Positions 33,634 to 42,139 of a stretch of 49,767 bases of DNA are shown piece by piece (positions within the stretch are counted from its first letter, which is position 1; each line of letters opens with the position of its first letter). The stretch is taken from assembly GCA_026414225.1 (NCBI GenBank), contig JAOAJK010000010.1, positions 1 to 49,767 on the forward strand, written 5' to 3'. Made by a program: the position numbers and the translations under genes. The DNA comes from Thermoplasmata archaeon (lineage in GTDB: Archaea; Thermoplasmatota; Thermoplasmata; Lutacidiplasmatales; SKW197). The notes under the pieces are model-generated. The model made no database searches. It was given only the letters and a program-made list of their open reading frames with translations, and was not told the origin of the DNA.

Positions 33634-34890
33634 TTAAATCTTCGCTTTGCCCTCTTGCAGCCCTCCAACATGCCTTCCCACTCTTCCACCCACGAACTCA
33701 TAATCTTCCACCATCAGAGAACCACGCAGGTAAACATGCGAGGGAAACACTGCACTCCAGCCAGAAAACGGACTCCAGCCACATTTGCTCCAGACCTCCT
33801 TGTCCTTTATCTCCCTTATATCGGTCGGGTCCCAGACGGTGAGGTCAGCGTAATAGCCCTCCTTTATTTCACCTTTTTTCAGCGAGAACAGGGCTGCAGG
33901 GGCTGTGGCTCCAGTTTTAACTACTCTCTCTATGGGAATTTCGCCCCGTTTCGCAAGCAGGATGAGCAGGGGTATCATCGTTTCAATGCCAGGCATACCT
34001 GAAGGCGCGGTTTCAAAGTTTTCCTTCTCCTCCAGTAAATGGGGGGCGTGGTCAGAGGCAAGAATTTTAACTTTTCCATCCAGAAACGCACGGTAAATTT
34101 TTCCCTGTTCCTCTTCGGTCCGCAAAGGGGGATTCACCTTGTACCTGGCACCGCTCCCAGATTTCAGATTAAGGAGAAGATGGTGGGGTGTGGTCTCAAA
34201 CGTGATTCTTCCAGGTTCAGCAAGTAAGTCCAGGCATTCGGGTACCGAGATATGGCACAGATGAAATTTCAGGTCCTTGTAGTTTACCATGAGCTTCACG
34301 GCTTCAATTTCCGCATCCTTCCTTGCCAGATAATGCTCCATGAGGGTTCTAGATGCAGTTTTTCTTATGAAGTCCTTATGTTCTGGATGCACTGCAATCA
34401 CTTTATCCTGGAACTTTCTAAGGGTCTCCCTGAGGTTTCTGTAATCCCCGAACTCCTCGCTTGCGGTGCTGGCACCCATGAAGATTTTACAGGCGTCGGC
34501 ATTGGAGATGTTCTCCGGCTCCGTGGTCTCCGAAACCAGCCCGTAGATGCCAAAATCTGAATAACTTCTCTTCCCTGCGATTTCAATTTTTTCCTTGATT
34601 CTCCTGAAGCTGTCAGCTGGAGGTTTTGTGTTTGGCATATCAAAATAGGTGGTGATTCCACCCCTCAACCCTGCCCTTGAGCCAGTTTCAAAGTTTTCCT
34701 TATGCTCCATTCCAGGCTCCCTGAAATGCACATGCATATCTGTGAAGCCAGGGAGAATTATTCTATCCCCAAAATCCAGGTTCAGATCACCCTTCAGGTT
34801 CTTACCTATCCGGATTATTCTTTCGTTCGCTATTGCAATTGACCCGGAAACCAGTTTGTTTCCGTAAAAAATTCTACCAGATATTACCAT
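33634..34890 (-). CDS. pyrC: Dihydroorotase
   Basis: 418 aa from ATG 34890; the upstream extension to 34995 lies inside the AMMECR1 gene. Zinc amidohydrolase closing carbamoyl aspartate to dihydroorotate in pyrimidine synthesis. Seen: LPGFTDMHVHFREPGMEHKE (metal His pair and substrate Arg), GGITTYFDMPNTKPP, the carboxylated-Lys segment CKIFMGAS, zinc His residues in AVHPEH and FHLCHIS, and catalytic Asp in ASDHAPH. The start lies 1 bp after the AMMECR1 stop, in the order pyrF-AMMECR1-pyrC. Confidence 0.95.
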   Translation of the reverse strand: MVISGRIFYGNKLVSGSIAIANERIIRIGKNLKGDLNLDFGDRIILPGFTDMHVHFREPGMEHKENFETGSRAGLRGGITTYFDMPNTKPPADSFRRIKEKIEIAGKRSYSDFGIYGLVSETTEPENISNADACKIFMGASTASEEFGDYRNLRETLRKFQDKVIAVHPEHKDFIRKTASRTLMEHYLARKDAEIEAVKLMVNYKDLKFHLCHISVPECLDLLAEPGRITFETTPHHLLLNLKSGSGARYKVNPPLRTEEEQGKIYRAFLDGKVKILASDHAPHLLEEKENFETAPSGMPGIETMIPLLILLAKRGEIPIERVVKTGATAPAALFSLKKGEIKEGYYADLTVWDPTDIREIKDKEVWSKCGWSPFSGWSAVFPSHVYLRGSLMVEDYEFVGGRVGRHVGGLQEGKAKI

Positions 34891-34891
34891 C

Positions 34892-35503
34892 TCAGGGTTT
34901 GAGAATCTTTCTCTTGATTTCACCATGCGGTTTAACTTCATGGAATATCTCTGCGGTGAAAGAATAAATCTTTGTATTTTTAGATTTCCATGCATCTGAC
35001 GGGAGACCTGCTTTCCTGCAAGTATGCGCTAAAAACTCTTCCTTGTCCCATCCCCACTCAACCGGCACCTGGGGCAGGAGGAGCCCCCTGTAGTATTCTC
35101 TTTCAACAATCAGACCATCCCTGCCGATTTCAATCTTTGAAATATACTCTGCTGGATTTTTCACTTCTATCAACTCTGGAGGTGTGAGCAGGCTCACCTC
35201 TACCACGGTTTCCTCGAATTCCTTAGGTCCAATGGGGAAAAATCTCGGGTCCTCTGTAGCTGCGCTCACGGCCGCATTTCTGAGGGCATCTATGAGCGGA
35301 AAAATTGGTTCTGGATACCCTATGCAGCCCCTCAACTCCATAGAGGGATAGGTCTCGAGGGTTACAAAAACGCCCGCCTTTTCCATGAACCGCGGTGGCA
35401 CATTTTCTAAATCCGGAACTTTCCCATCCTTAAGAAATCTGGATATTGTTTCCCTCGCTGTCTTCACAGCAAACACACCATCCTCATCTGTGTATCTGGA
35501 CAT
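34892..35503 (-). CDS. AMMECR1-domain protein (AmmeMemoRadiSam protein A)
   Basis: 203 aa from ATG 35503; GTG 35569 would add 22 atypical residues but overlaps pyrF as GTGA. Seen: VFAVKTARETISRFL, PRFMEKAGVFVTLE, the highly conserved LRGCIGYPEPIFPLIDALRN, EDPRFFPI, VEVSLLTPPELIE, GRDGLIVE and LLLPQVPVEWGWDKEEFLAH. The family occurs in archaea, bacteria and animals; archaeal members are often linked with Memo and a radical-SAM enzyme. Biochemistry is unknown; the LRGCIGY Cys is proposed as functional. Here it lies between two pyrimidine genes, without Memo or radical SAM. Confidence 0.92.
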   Translation of the reverse strand: MSRYTDEDGVFAVKTARETISRFLKDGKVPDLENVPPRFMEKAGVFVTLETYPSMELRGCIGYPEPIFPLIDALRNAAVSAATEDPRFFPIGPKEFEETVVEVSLLTPPELIEVKNPAEYISKIEIGRDGLIVEREYYRGLLLPQVPVEWGWDKEEFLAHTCRKAGLPSDAWKSKNTKIYSFTAEIFHEVKPHGEIKRKILKP

Positions 35504-35565
35504 TGCTACACTACCTGCAGCCCGTCTGCAAAAACTCAATAGCAGGGGAGGTAATAACAGTTTCG

Positions 35566-36216
35566 TCACTCTGCCAGTAGCTTTCTCAGTTTTCTTGCTT
35601 CCTCACCCGGGTTCCCTGCTTCATAAATGGTCCTGCCCACAATGATATAATCCGCACCCGCCTGAATTGCCTGGACAGGATTTCCTCCCTGGGCGCCTAC
35701 ACCTGGTGAAAGAATCAGCATTTCCTCCCCTATAATTTTCCTCAGCATTTCAATCCTTTCAGGTCTTGTTGCTGGAGCAATTATTCCTCGTACCCCAGCT
35801 TCCCTTGCAATAGTCGCAAAATCGTCAGCATGCTTTGCTGTGAATTCTGCACCACCTGGATGACTCATCTCCACCACCACAAAAACATCCCCGCCAGACC
35901 TGTCAGCCACATCCTTGACCGCCCTAACGGAATCCCTGCCGGGAAATGCATGCACGATAACACCCGATGCCCCGTTTCCGAACGCCAGCTCTGCAATTAA
36001 CCTGTTGGTGTTTGGAATGTCAGCAATCTTGAAGTCGCAGAGCACATATTTCATTGCGGAAATTTCCCTGACAACTTCAATCCCACATGAAAGCACCAGG
36101 GGGTAGTTGACCTTTATTGCATCCACATAATCCCTGGTTGCGGCAACAACCCTCGTTGCCTTTTCCATTTCAGTCACATCCAGCGCAACTATCAATCCTT
36201 TTTTCTTCGGAAGCAT
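35566..36216 (-). CDS. pyrF: Orotidine 5'-phosphate decarboxylase
   Basis: 216 aa TIM barrel, normal for archaeal OMP decarboxylase. Seen: LIVALDV at the N-terminus (catalytic strand), AIKVNYPLVLSCG, the signature DFKIADIPNTN with the catalytic Asp-x-Lys-x-x-Asp array, VEMSHPGGAEF, LSPGVGAQGGNP and DYIIVGRTIYEAGNP (phosphate site). It makes UMP. First gene of pyrF-AMMECR1-pyrC; a TATA-like TTTTAAC about 26 bp upstream predicts a leaderless message. Confidence 0.95.
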   Translation of the reverse strand: MLPKKKGLIVALDVTEMEKATRVVAATRDYVDAIKVNYPLVLSCGIEVVREISAMKYVLCDFKIADIPNTNRLIAELAFGNGASGVIVHAFPGRDSVRAVKDVADRSGGDVFVVVEMSHPGGAEFTAKHADDFATIAREAGVRGIIAPATRPERIEMLRKIIGEEMLILSPGVGAQGGNPVQAIQAGADYIIVGRTIYEAGNPGEEARKLRKLLAE

Positions 36217-36314
36217 AGATTCCCGAATGCCTAGGGGGTTAAAACAGTTATGTTCATTTTCCTCTAGAGAAAACCAGGGCCGCCAGATTCAAAGGGAAAC
36301 TGGTTTCGTGTGGT
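36217..36314. other. Gap between echF and pyrF
   Basis: 98 bp with no gene. It holds a 7-bp inverted repeat (AAACCAG 36271-36277 and CTGGTTT 36300-36306) and a near-palindrome around TCTAGA (about 36255-36272). Either could end the ech transcript or regulate pyrF; neither has a clear T-run, so the role is uncertain. Confidence 0.3.
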
Positions 36315-36650
36315 TCACTTCTGCACAAATTTTATCTCTGTTTTCTCGTATTCTGGCTTTGTGTAGTCGGGCAGGACATCAATTACTTTCTTCGGACAAA
36401 CTTCAACACACATTACGCACTGGATGCACCTGAACGGCTCGAGGGTGTTTGTTTTGCTTGCTTTATCCACCTTAATCGCGTTGGCAGGACAGTTCCGCAT
36501 GCACAGGCCGCAGAATACGCAGTCCTTCATTCTTGCAAAAACAATTTGACCTCTGGCAGTCGGGAAAGGTGCCCGTTTCTCGAATGGATATCTCCTTGTT
36601 ACTGGTTTTGAAAACAGGTTTCTGAGAATGAGTGAAATCATACCTGGCAT
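36315..36650 (-). CDS. echF: Ech hydrogenase ferredoxin subunit EchF
   Basis: 111 aa from ATG 36650, which follows GAGGTGAG; ORF extension to 36680 would overlap echE. Two 4Fe-4S clusters are seen: CVFCGLCMRNCPANAI and CIQCVMCVEVCPKKVI. The N-terminus (LILRNLFSKPVTRRYPFEK) is typical of NuoI/EchF-like subunits. It takes electrons from ferredoxin and passes them towards the small subunit. Last gene of the echABCDEF operon. Confidence 0.92.
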   Translation of the reverse strand: MPGMISLILRNLFSKPVTRRYPFEKRAPFPTARGQIVFARMKDCVFCGLCMRNCPANAIKVDKASKTNTLEPFRCIQCVMCVEVCPKKVIDVLPDYTKPEYEKTEIKFVQK

Positions 36651-36655
36651 TTTAC

Positions 36656-37732
36656 TCACCTCTCTGTGCAGGAAATGCACGGGTCTATTGAAAGCACTAT
36701 CACTGGCACATTTGCAAATTCGCAGCCCTTAGTGAGCATGGTTATCGTGGGCCAGATATTTGCGAAGGTCGGTGTACGGACCTTCACCCTTTCAAGGTTC
36801 TTGGTTCCGTTTCCCTTCAGATAATAGAAGAGTTCGCCCCTTGGGGGTTCTACCCTGATCACGCATTCGCCCTTCGGTAGAGCATTGGACTTTGTCATTA
36901 TGTCACCAGGTGGCATCTTCGAAAGGCACTCCCGTATCAACTCAATTGACTGGAACATCTCCTTCCATCTCACAACAGCCCTTCCATAGCTGTCGCAGGT
37001 ATCTACAACAACTGGCTTGAACTCGAGGTCACAGTACGCATCGTAGCCCAGCATCCGCATATCGTAGGGCACATTGGAAGCCCTCGCGGTGGGTCCCACG
37101 GCACCGTCCCGCTTGGCTTCCTTCTCCGTAAGGACGCCAACACCCTTTGTCCGTTTCACCATGGTGTAGTCCCTGAGAACTCCATCGACACTCTTCAACG
37201 CTTCCTCAAGAAAATCGAGCACCCTGTTAATTTCCTTCTGGAGTTCGTCGCTGATATCCCTTCTCACCCCGCCAATCGCGTTCATAGAGTATGTCACCCT
37301 GTTCCCGGTTATTTTCTCCAGCACATCCATCAGCTTTTCCCTGTAGTTCCATACCTGCATGAAATAACTTTCAAACCCGATTGCATCACCCAGTAGTCCA
37401 AACCAGAGCATGTGAGAATGGAGCCTGTTCATCTCGTTGATGATTACACGGATGTATCTTGCTCTTGCTGGTGCATCGATTCCCATCAATCTTTCCACAC
37501 CGAGCACATAGGCGGTGCTGTGGGGCGACTGGCAGATGCCGCAAATTCTCTCGGCAAGGAATATGTTCTTCTTCAGCTCATTGAGTTCAAATGCCTTCTC
37601 AATGCCCCTGTGAACATATCCGATTACTGGCTCAGCCCCCACAACAAACTCATCCTCAACCTTGAGCTTGAACTGAATCGGCTCTGGGAACACCACATGC
37701 TGGGGACCGAAGGTGAGGACTGTCTTTGCCAT
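36656..37732 (-). CDS. echE: Ech [NiFe] hydrogenase large subunit EchE
   Basis: 358 aa. Both nickel-binding pairs are present: ERICGICQSPHS (residues about 62-73) and DPCISCTER at the very C-terminus. These show a true hydrogenase and not the redox-dead NuoD/FpoD type. The chain ends directly after the second motif, so, as in Ech and Coo enzymes, no maturation-protease cleavage is expected. Other family segments: FGPQHVVFPEPIQFKLKVE, EPVIGYVHRGIEKA, GPTARASNVPYDMR, GDIMTKSNALPKGECVIRVE. It reduces protons with ferredoxin electrons, or the reverse. Strong GGAGGTGA precedes the start. Confidence 0.95.
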   Translation of the reverse strand: MAKTVLTFGPQHVVFPEPIQFKLKVEDEFVVGAEPVIGYVHRGIEKAFELNELKKNIFLAERICGICQSPHSTAYVLGVERLMGIDAPARARYIRVIINEMNRLHSHMLWFGLLGDAIGFESYFMQVWNYREKLMDVLEKITGNRVTYSMNAIGGVRRDISDELQKEINRVLDFLEEALKSVDGVLRDYTMVKRTKGVGVLTEKEAKRDGAVGPTARASNVPYDMRMLGYDAYCDLEFKPVVVDTCDSYGRAVVRWKEMFQSIELIRECLSKMPPGDIMTKSNALPKGECVIRVEPPRGELFYYLKGNGTKNLERVKVRTPTFANIWPTITMLTKGCEFANVPVIVLSIDPCISCTER

Positions 37733-38104
37733 CTACTTCACCTCCTTCTTCTTTTCTCCTTTCTTTTTCCGCAGGGGTGCCTTCGGAGAATCTGGTGCCA
37801 GTAAGAGACCGCTGGGAATCCCCTTGATTCTGGCTTCAAACATATCTACAATTTCTCCCTCTATGAGGGCAGCGCATGGATAGATGCTTGCTATGGATGG
37901 AATTTCTTCATCCTGGGAAAATTGCATCCGCAGATTGACAAGATTTGGCTTTTCGCCGAGGGTGTCAAAGTGATAGATTATTTCCAGCTTTTCACCCAGA
38001 TCTACGCATGTGGCGATAACAAATCTCGCATCCTTCTCTGCAAATTTTTTCACCTCTTCAAGAAGGTGTTCCTTTGTCACTACAATATCATTTTCCATGT
38101 TCAT
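37733..38104 (-). CDS. echD: Ech hydrogenase subunit EchD
   Basis: 123 aa, related to NuoC-like subunits. Seen: VTKEHLLEEVKKFAEKDARF, FVIATCVDLGEKLEIIYHFD, PSIASIYPCAALIEGEIVDM, FEARIKGIPSGLLL and a basic end KKKGEKKKEVK. The ILPAADWYEREI-like region of NuoC is shortened here to EGEIVDMFEARIKGI, typical of Ech. It overlaps echC by 4 bp (ATGA) and abuts echE. A structural link between small and large subunits is known for the family. Confidence 0.88.
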   Translation of the reverse strand: MNMENDIVVTKEHLLEEVKKFAEKDARFVIATCVDLGEKLEIIYHFDTLGEKPNLVNLRMQFSQDEEIPSIASIYPCAALIEGEIVDMFEARIKGIPSGLLLAPDSPKAPLRKKKGEKKKEVK

Positions 38105-38607
38105 TCCTCCTCTTTCTTTTTCTCTTCCTTCTCTTCTTTATCCTTCCCCTTCTCTTTAACCCACTTTCCCTCCTGGACTGCCTTGAGTTTCTCCAGGGCC
38201 TTCACAACACCATCTATTATCGCCTCGGGTTTCGGCGGGCAGCCAGGCACATAAACATCCACGGGAATTACCCTATCCACACCTCCCAGAACATTGTAAC
38301 AGTTGTGGAAAACACCTCCTGTTGAACCGCAGGCACCCACCACGATAACCACCTTCGGTGGCGGAATCTGGTCATAGAGGTTCTTCAGCACCACCTTGTT
38401 CCTGTGGTTCACACTACCTGTGACCATCAGAACATCGGCATGTTTGGGATTGCCCTTGTTCAGGATGCCAAACCTTTCTATGTCATAGTAGGGAGTGAGG
38501 CATGCCAGAATTTCAATGTCACAGCCATTGCAGCTTGAGCAGTCGTAGTGCAGAATCCATGGGGACTTCAACCTTGAAAGTTTTGTCAGGTTTCCATCAT
38601 CAGCCAT
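38101..38607 (-). CDS. echC: Ech hydrogenase small subunit EchC
   Basis: 168 aa from ATG 38607, placed 6 bases after GGAGGTG (38614-38620). NuoB-type subunit with one 4Fe-4S cluster: CSSCNGCDIEILA (two Cys pairs), VGACGSTGGVFHNC and PGCPPKPEAIIDGV supply the Cys ligands. It relays electrons between EchF and the NiFe site. The last 25 residues are almost all Lys/Glu (KGKDKEEKEEKKKEEE), an unusual tail. Stop overlaps echD. Confidence 0.93.
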   Translation of the reverse strand: MADDGNLTKLSRLKSPWILHYDCSSCNGCDIEILACLTPYYDIERFGILNKGNPKHADVLMVTGSVNHRNKVVLKNLYDQIPPPKVVIVVGACGSTGGVFHNCYNVLGGVDRVIPVDVYVPGCPPKPEAIIDGVVKALEKLKAVQEGKWVKEKGKDKEEKEEKKKEEE

Positions 38608-38608
38608 C

Positions 38609-39487
38609 TCAGGCACCTCCTGCCGTCACCGCTACAAATATCATGTTAACAACTATTAAACCTATTCCTATCGGCAATGCGACCTTTGGCAGTGAGTCCC
38701 AGGTTAACCTAGTTGTGATGTTGTCGATTATCATTACTACCAGATAGACAATTGCTATCAGCAAAATCATTGCCACAATGGAGAGCAGGAAATTCCCGGG
38801 CACAATCACAAAGAGCCCCATTACACCCAGAATTACGAAAAGCTCATACCAGTGGGTCAGCTTAAGGATTCCCAGGTAGGTGCCCGAGTATTCCACCATC
38901 GTACCAGAAATTATCTCCGTATGGGCTGTAGAAATGTCAAACGGGGACTTCTGCATCTTGATCATAAGCACAATCACCATTGCAACCAGGGCTAGCGGGA
39001 GTTTCAGGATTAGCGGTTCGTAAATCGCTGTTATTTCAAAGCTTTTGACCGTGTAGCCGATACAGAATATCACGAGCAGGAATATTGGCTCGTAGGCAAG
39101 CATCTGGATTAGTTCACGGTTAGCTCCGATCGTGCTGAATGCTGAGCGGGTGCTGTAGGCCCCGAGCACCATGAAGATTGCACCGGCATTCAGTAAAAAG
39201 AAGACCACAAGTAAATCACTTCGGAGGCAGAAAAACACCGTGGCAAGCAAGGTCATTCCGAAGAAGCCAATTGCAAAGATTATCTGCGCCTTGTTCACAA
39301 CCCTGTCTTCCTTCCCGAACAGCTTCATCACATCATAGAGGGGCTGGAGCACTGGAGGCCCGATTCTATTCTGCATTCTCGCGGTGATCTTCCGGTCAAG
39401 TCCTATCACGAGCATTCCTATGAAAGGAGCCAGCAGGAAAAATACTATCCCGATTATCGTTGTATCGTCAACCATCATGGCTTCCAT
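38609..39487 (-). CDS. echB: Ech hydrogenase membrane subunit EchB
   Basis: 292 aa with about eight helices, NuoH-like. Seen: GLDRKITARMQNRIGPPVLQ, PLYDVMKLFGKED, EPIFLLVIFCIGY, MQKSPFDISTAHTEIISGTM and EYSGTYLGILKLTHWYE. The conserved charged loops (R-x-Q-x-R-x-G-P; F-D-x-x-x-A-H-x-E) form the interface between hydrogenase module and ion path. It starts with no gap after echA. Confidence 0.94.
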   Translation of the reverse strand: MEAMMVDDTTIIGIVFFLLAPFIGMLVIGLDRKITARMQNRIGPPVLQPLYDVMKLFGKEDRVVNKAQIIFAIGFFGMTLLATVFFCLRSDLLVVFFLLNAGAIFMVLGAYSTRSAFSTIGANRELIQMLAYEPIFLLVIFCIGYTVKSFEITAIYEPLILKLPLALVAMVIVLMIKMQKSPFDISTAHTEIISGTMVEYSGTYLGILKLTHWYELFVILGVMGLFVIVPGNFLLSIVAMILLIAIVYLVVMIIDNITTRLTWDSLPKVALPIGIGLIVVNMIFVAVTAGGA

Positions 39488-41437
39488 TTACCACACCCCC
39501 GTAATGGTTATTGCCAGAGCCCCGAGTGCAAGCAGGGTTATCATCAAGCCAATACCCAAGCTATTCACATACAGGTTCATCTTTTCCTCGCCGATGTGCT
39601 TCTCGAAATATGCCCCGCCAAGCACCGTGGGATATTCTATGCCACAGGAATAAACCTTTGTGAGGTCCTTTTTCTCTACCTTGCTCAATGCGGGCACAAG
39701 CAGGACAATTGCGAGAAAGATTGCCACGAACACGGGCGAGAAGTAGCCCCAGGTTGTCGCTAGGGTTGTAGCGTAGGTCACCGCATGGAGCGGCGATGTG
39801 ACTCCAAGCAGCACCTGGACTGTTGGATTTATGAAACTCTCGACAATCGGAGAAATCATCACAGAGAGAATTACCGCAAGGCTGAGCATGATCACGAGCG
39901 GTGCCGAGAAGAGCACGCTCATTCTTTCCGGTGTGAGCTCCTCCTCCGTCTCCATATTTATCATTCTCCCTATCCACTTCAGGTAGTAAACCACTGTTGC
40001 CGCACTACCTACAGCCAAGAAGAAAACAATAATGGGCATCTCAAGACTTGCCTGGACAGCAAAGTATTTTCCAAGGAACATCCCGAATGGCGGGATAATC
40101 ATCGTCAAAATCCCCATCAGGAGCACGGTGGTTATGAAGGGCTTGCGAACGATCAGCCCATCCATTTTCTCAATTTCCTTGGAGTGGGTCTCGTGCTGGA
40201 CCACCCCTACACCGAGGAACAGGAGGGCTTTGGAGATTGCATGGAAGACCGTAAGCACGATTGCAGCCGCTAGGGCAAACGGGGAATGGAGGGAAGCAAG
40301 CATTATTATCAGTCCAAGGTTGCCGATCGTTGAATAAGCGAGCACCTTCTTCGCATTGTTCTGGGAGATGGCAAGGATTGCCGTGACCATGAAGGAGAAA
40401 CCACCGATGATTGCAATAAGGTATCCGAGGGACTGGATGTGGTTGAAAACAGGTGAGAGGCGGATGAAGAGATAGACGCCTAGCTTGACCATCGTACTTG
40501 AATGGAGAAGTGCGGAAACAGGTGTTGGCGCCACCATCGCACCCAGCAACCAGCTCTGGAACGGCACCTGAGCGGATTTTGTCAGCCCGGCAAGGGACAC
40601 AAAAGCCAGTGAGAGAATAAGAAGTCCTGGAATTGCCCCAGCAGTTTCGCTTGCTTTGGCCACAATCTCGGAGAATGTGGTGATTGCGGGAGACATTGTG
40701 CCGAGAATCACGATTCCGAAGGCCATTGCGGTCCCACCCCCGAGCGTGACTTCCAGCGCCCATTTTGCATTCCTCAATGCCTCCTCTGTCTCCTCATGCT
40801 TTATGAGCATGTAGCATGCAAGGGTTGTTACCTCCCAGAAGAAGAAGAACCAGAGAAGATTGTCAGAGAATACTGCCGCATTCATTGCACCCAGAAAACC
40901 GATCACATACGCAAAGAACCTGTTCTGGTTTTTCTGTCCCTCCATGTATTTTACAGCATAGATTGCGATAAGGGAACCGATTATCGAGATTATCAGGCAC
41001 ATTATCCCGGACCAGTAATCTATCCGTATGGGATTCAGGTGGTCGGTTTCATGCAAGGGCATGTAGTAAATCTCATACCATCCCAGGGGAATCAGCTGGA
41101 GAACTGCAAAGAGTCCAGCCCAGAAACTTTTCCGTTCCACCGCGATGAGGAGAAATCCGGCGAGGAGGGCAAAATCCAGGGCTGCAATGAGTTCAAAAAG
41201 GGAAAAACTCTTTCCCAGCAAGCTTATCCTGTCTATGGCCAGCGAGATTTCTCCTTCAACGGTTGTGAGATGGAGGAAAAGCCATAAACTTCCTATAATT
41301 GCACTCAGGGTCCCAATGCCGACAATCAAATTTCTTATGTGCTTGTTCGGGAGCAGATAGCACAGGACACCCAAAAGCAGCGGTATCGCTGTGGTCAGAG
41401 CAAGCGGGTAGATTACTATGTCTATTTCCCCAGACAT
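39488..41437 (-). CDS. echA: Ech hydrogenase antiporter-like subunit EchA
   Basis: 649 aa from ATG 41437; the ORF runs upstream to 41881 but that region lies inside adk on the other strand and past the TATA box. NuoL/Mrp-like ion-translocating subunit with at least 14 helices. Seen: FFFFWEVTTLACYMLIKHEE, LTKSAQVPFQSWLLGAMVAP, TPVSALLHSSTMVKLGVYL, VLAYSTIGNLGLIIML and ISKALLFLGVG, covering the conserved Glu and Lys residues of the antiporter path. First gene of the operon; leaderless start about 30 bp from the TATA box. Confidence 0.94.
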   Translation of the reverse strand: MSGEIDIVIYPLALTTAIPLLLGVLCYLLPNKHIRNLIVGIGTLSAIIGSLWLFLHLTTVEGEISLAIDRISLLGKSFSLFELIAALDFALLAGFLLIAVERKSFWAGLFAVLQLIPLGWYEIYYMPLHETDHLNPIRIDYWSGIMCLIISIIGSLIAIYAVKYMEGQKNQNRFFAYVIGFLGAMNAAVFSDNLLWFFFFWEVTTLACYMLIKHEETEEALRNAKWALEVTLGGGTAMAFGIVILGTMSPAITTFSEIVAKASETAGAIPGLLILSLAFVSLAGLTKSAQVPFQSWLLGAMVAPTPVSALLHSSTMVKLGVYLFIRLSPVFNHIQSLGYLIAIIGGFSFMVTAILAISQNNAKKVLAYSTIGNLGLIIMLASLHSPFALAAAIVLTVFHAISKALLFLGVGVVQHETHSKEIEKMDGLIVRKPFITTVLLMGILTMIIPPFGMFLGKYFAVQASLEMPIIVFFLAVGSAATVVYYLKWIGRMINMETEEELTPERMSVLFSAPLVIMLSLAVILSVMISPIVESFINPTVQVLLGVTSPLHAVTYATTLATTWGYFSPVFVAIFLAIVLLVPALSKVEKKDLTKVYSCGIEYPTVLGGAYFEKHIGEEKMNLYVNSLGIGLMITLLALGALAITITGVW

Positions 41438-41460
41438 AATTATCGCTTCCAAATATGCCT

Positions 41461-41474
41461 CTTTAATATAAAGG
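41461..41474. promoter_or_regulatory. Shared near-symmetric TATA box between echA and adk
   Basis: CTTTAATATAAAGG on the plus strand reads CCTTTATATTAAAG on the minus strand. It is centred 30 bp from the echA ATG (41437) and 37 bp from the adk ATG (41505). A single box could serve both directions, although a second adk box (GTTTTTAAGG, 41474-41483) is possible. Confidence 0.5.
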
Positions 41475-41504
41475 TTTTTAAGGAAAATGTGTATAGTGGT
41501 TGCC

Positions 41505-42137
41505 ATGAATCTGATTATGCTAGGTGCACCGGGTGCTGGCAAAGGCACCCAGGCACAGAAGCTCGCGGCGTATCTTAAGGTGCCGCAGATATCCACTGGA
41601 GACATGCTCAGACAGGCAGTTGCTGAGGGAACATCCCTGGGAATCGAGGCCCGGAAATACATGGACGCAGGGAAACTCGTGCCAGATGAGGTGGTTGTAG
41701 GAATCGTGAATGAACGGATCCGGAAAGAAGATTGCAGAAATGGTTTCATCCTTGACGGATTTCCGAGAACGCTGGAACAGGCAAAAGCCCTTGATAAGAT
41801 TGCGAGGATTGACCATGTGATAAACATCGATGTGCCTGAGGAAATCCTGGTTGAGCGGATTACGGGCAGGCGTTCCTGCAAAAAGTGCGGTGCGGTTTAC
41901 CATGTGAAATACAACCCACCCAAGCACAAGGACAGATGCGATGTTTGCGGGGAAGCCCTCTACCAGAGGGATGATGACCGGGAGGAGACGGTGAGAAAAC
42001 GGCTCGAAACCTATAGAAACCAGACGAAGGTTCTCATCAATTACTACTCTGACCAGCACAAACTCGTAAATATCGATGGAAACAGGGAAATTGAGGCCAT
42101 TTTCAAAGATATTCTGGCAAAGCTTGGAGCGGAGTAA
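41505..42137 (+). CDS. adk: Adenylate kinase
   Basis: 210 aa from ATG 41505; the earlier ATG 41487 would add six residues before the start MNLIMLGAPGAGKGTQ. Seen: P-loop GAPGAGKGTQ (7-16), ISTGDMLRQAV, DGFPRTLEQAKALD, the Arg-rich ITGRR and a LID zinc site (CKKCGAVYH and CDVCGEAL). This is the long, zinc-containing bacterial type rather than the short archaeal AdkA type. It converts ATP and AMP to ADP. The HAD gene follows after 2 bp. Confidence 0.96.
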   Translation: MNLIMLGAPGAGKGTQAQKLAAYLKVPQISTGDMLRQAVAEGTSLGIEARKYMDAGKLVPDEVVVGIVNERIRKEDCRNGFILDGFPRTLEQAKALDKIARIDHVINIDVPEEILVERITGRRSCKKCGAVYHVKYNPPKHKDRCDVCGEALYQRDDDREETVRKRLETYRNQTKVLINYYSDQHKLVNIDGNREIEAIFKDILAKLGAE

Positions 42138-42139
42138 AG

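Noticed and set aside
33603-33701. N-terminal extension of the small unknown gene to 33701
   Set aside because: It overlaps the end of pyrC by 68 bp and lies upstream of a TATA-like box; ATG 33602 is a better start.
41438-41881. N-terminal extension of echA to 41881
   Set aside because: That stretch is antisense to adk and lies beyond the echA TATA box; family N-terminus begins at 41437.
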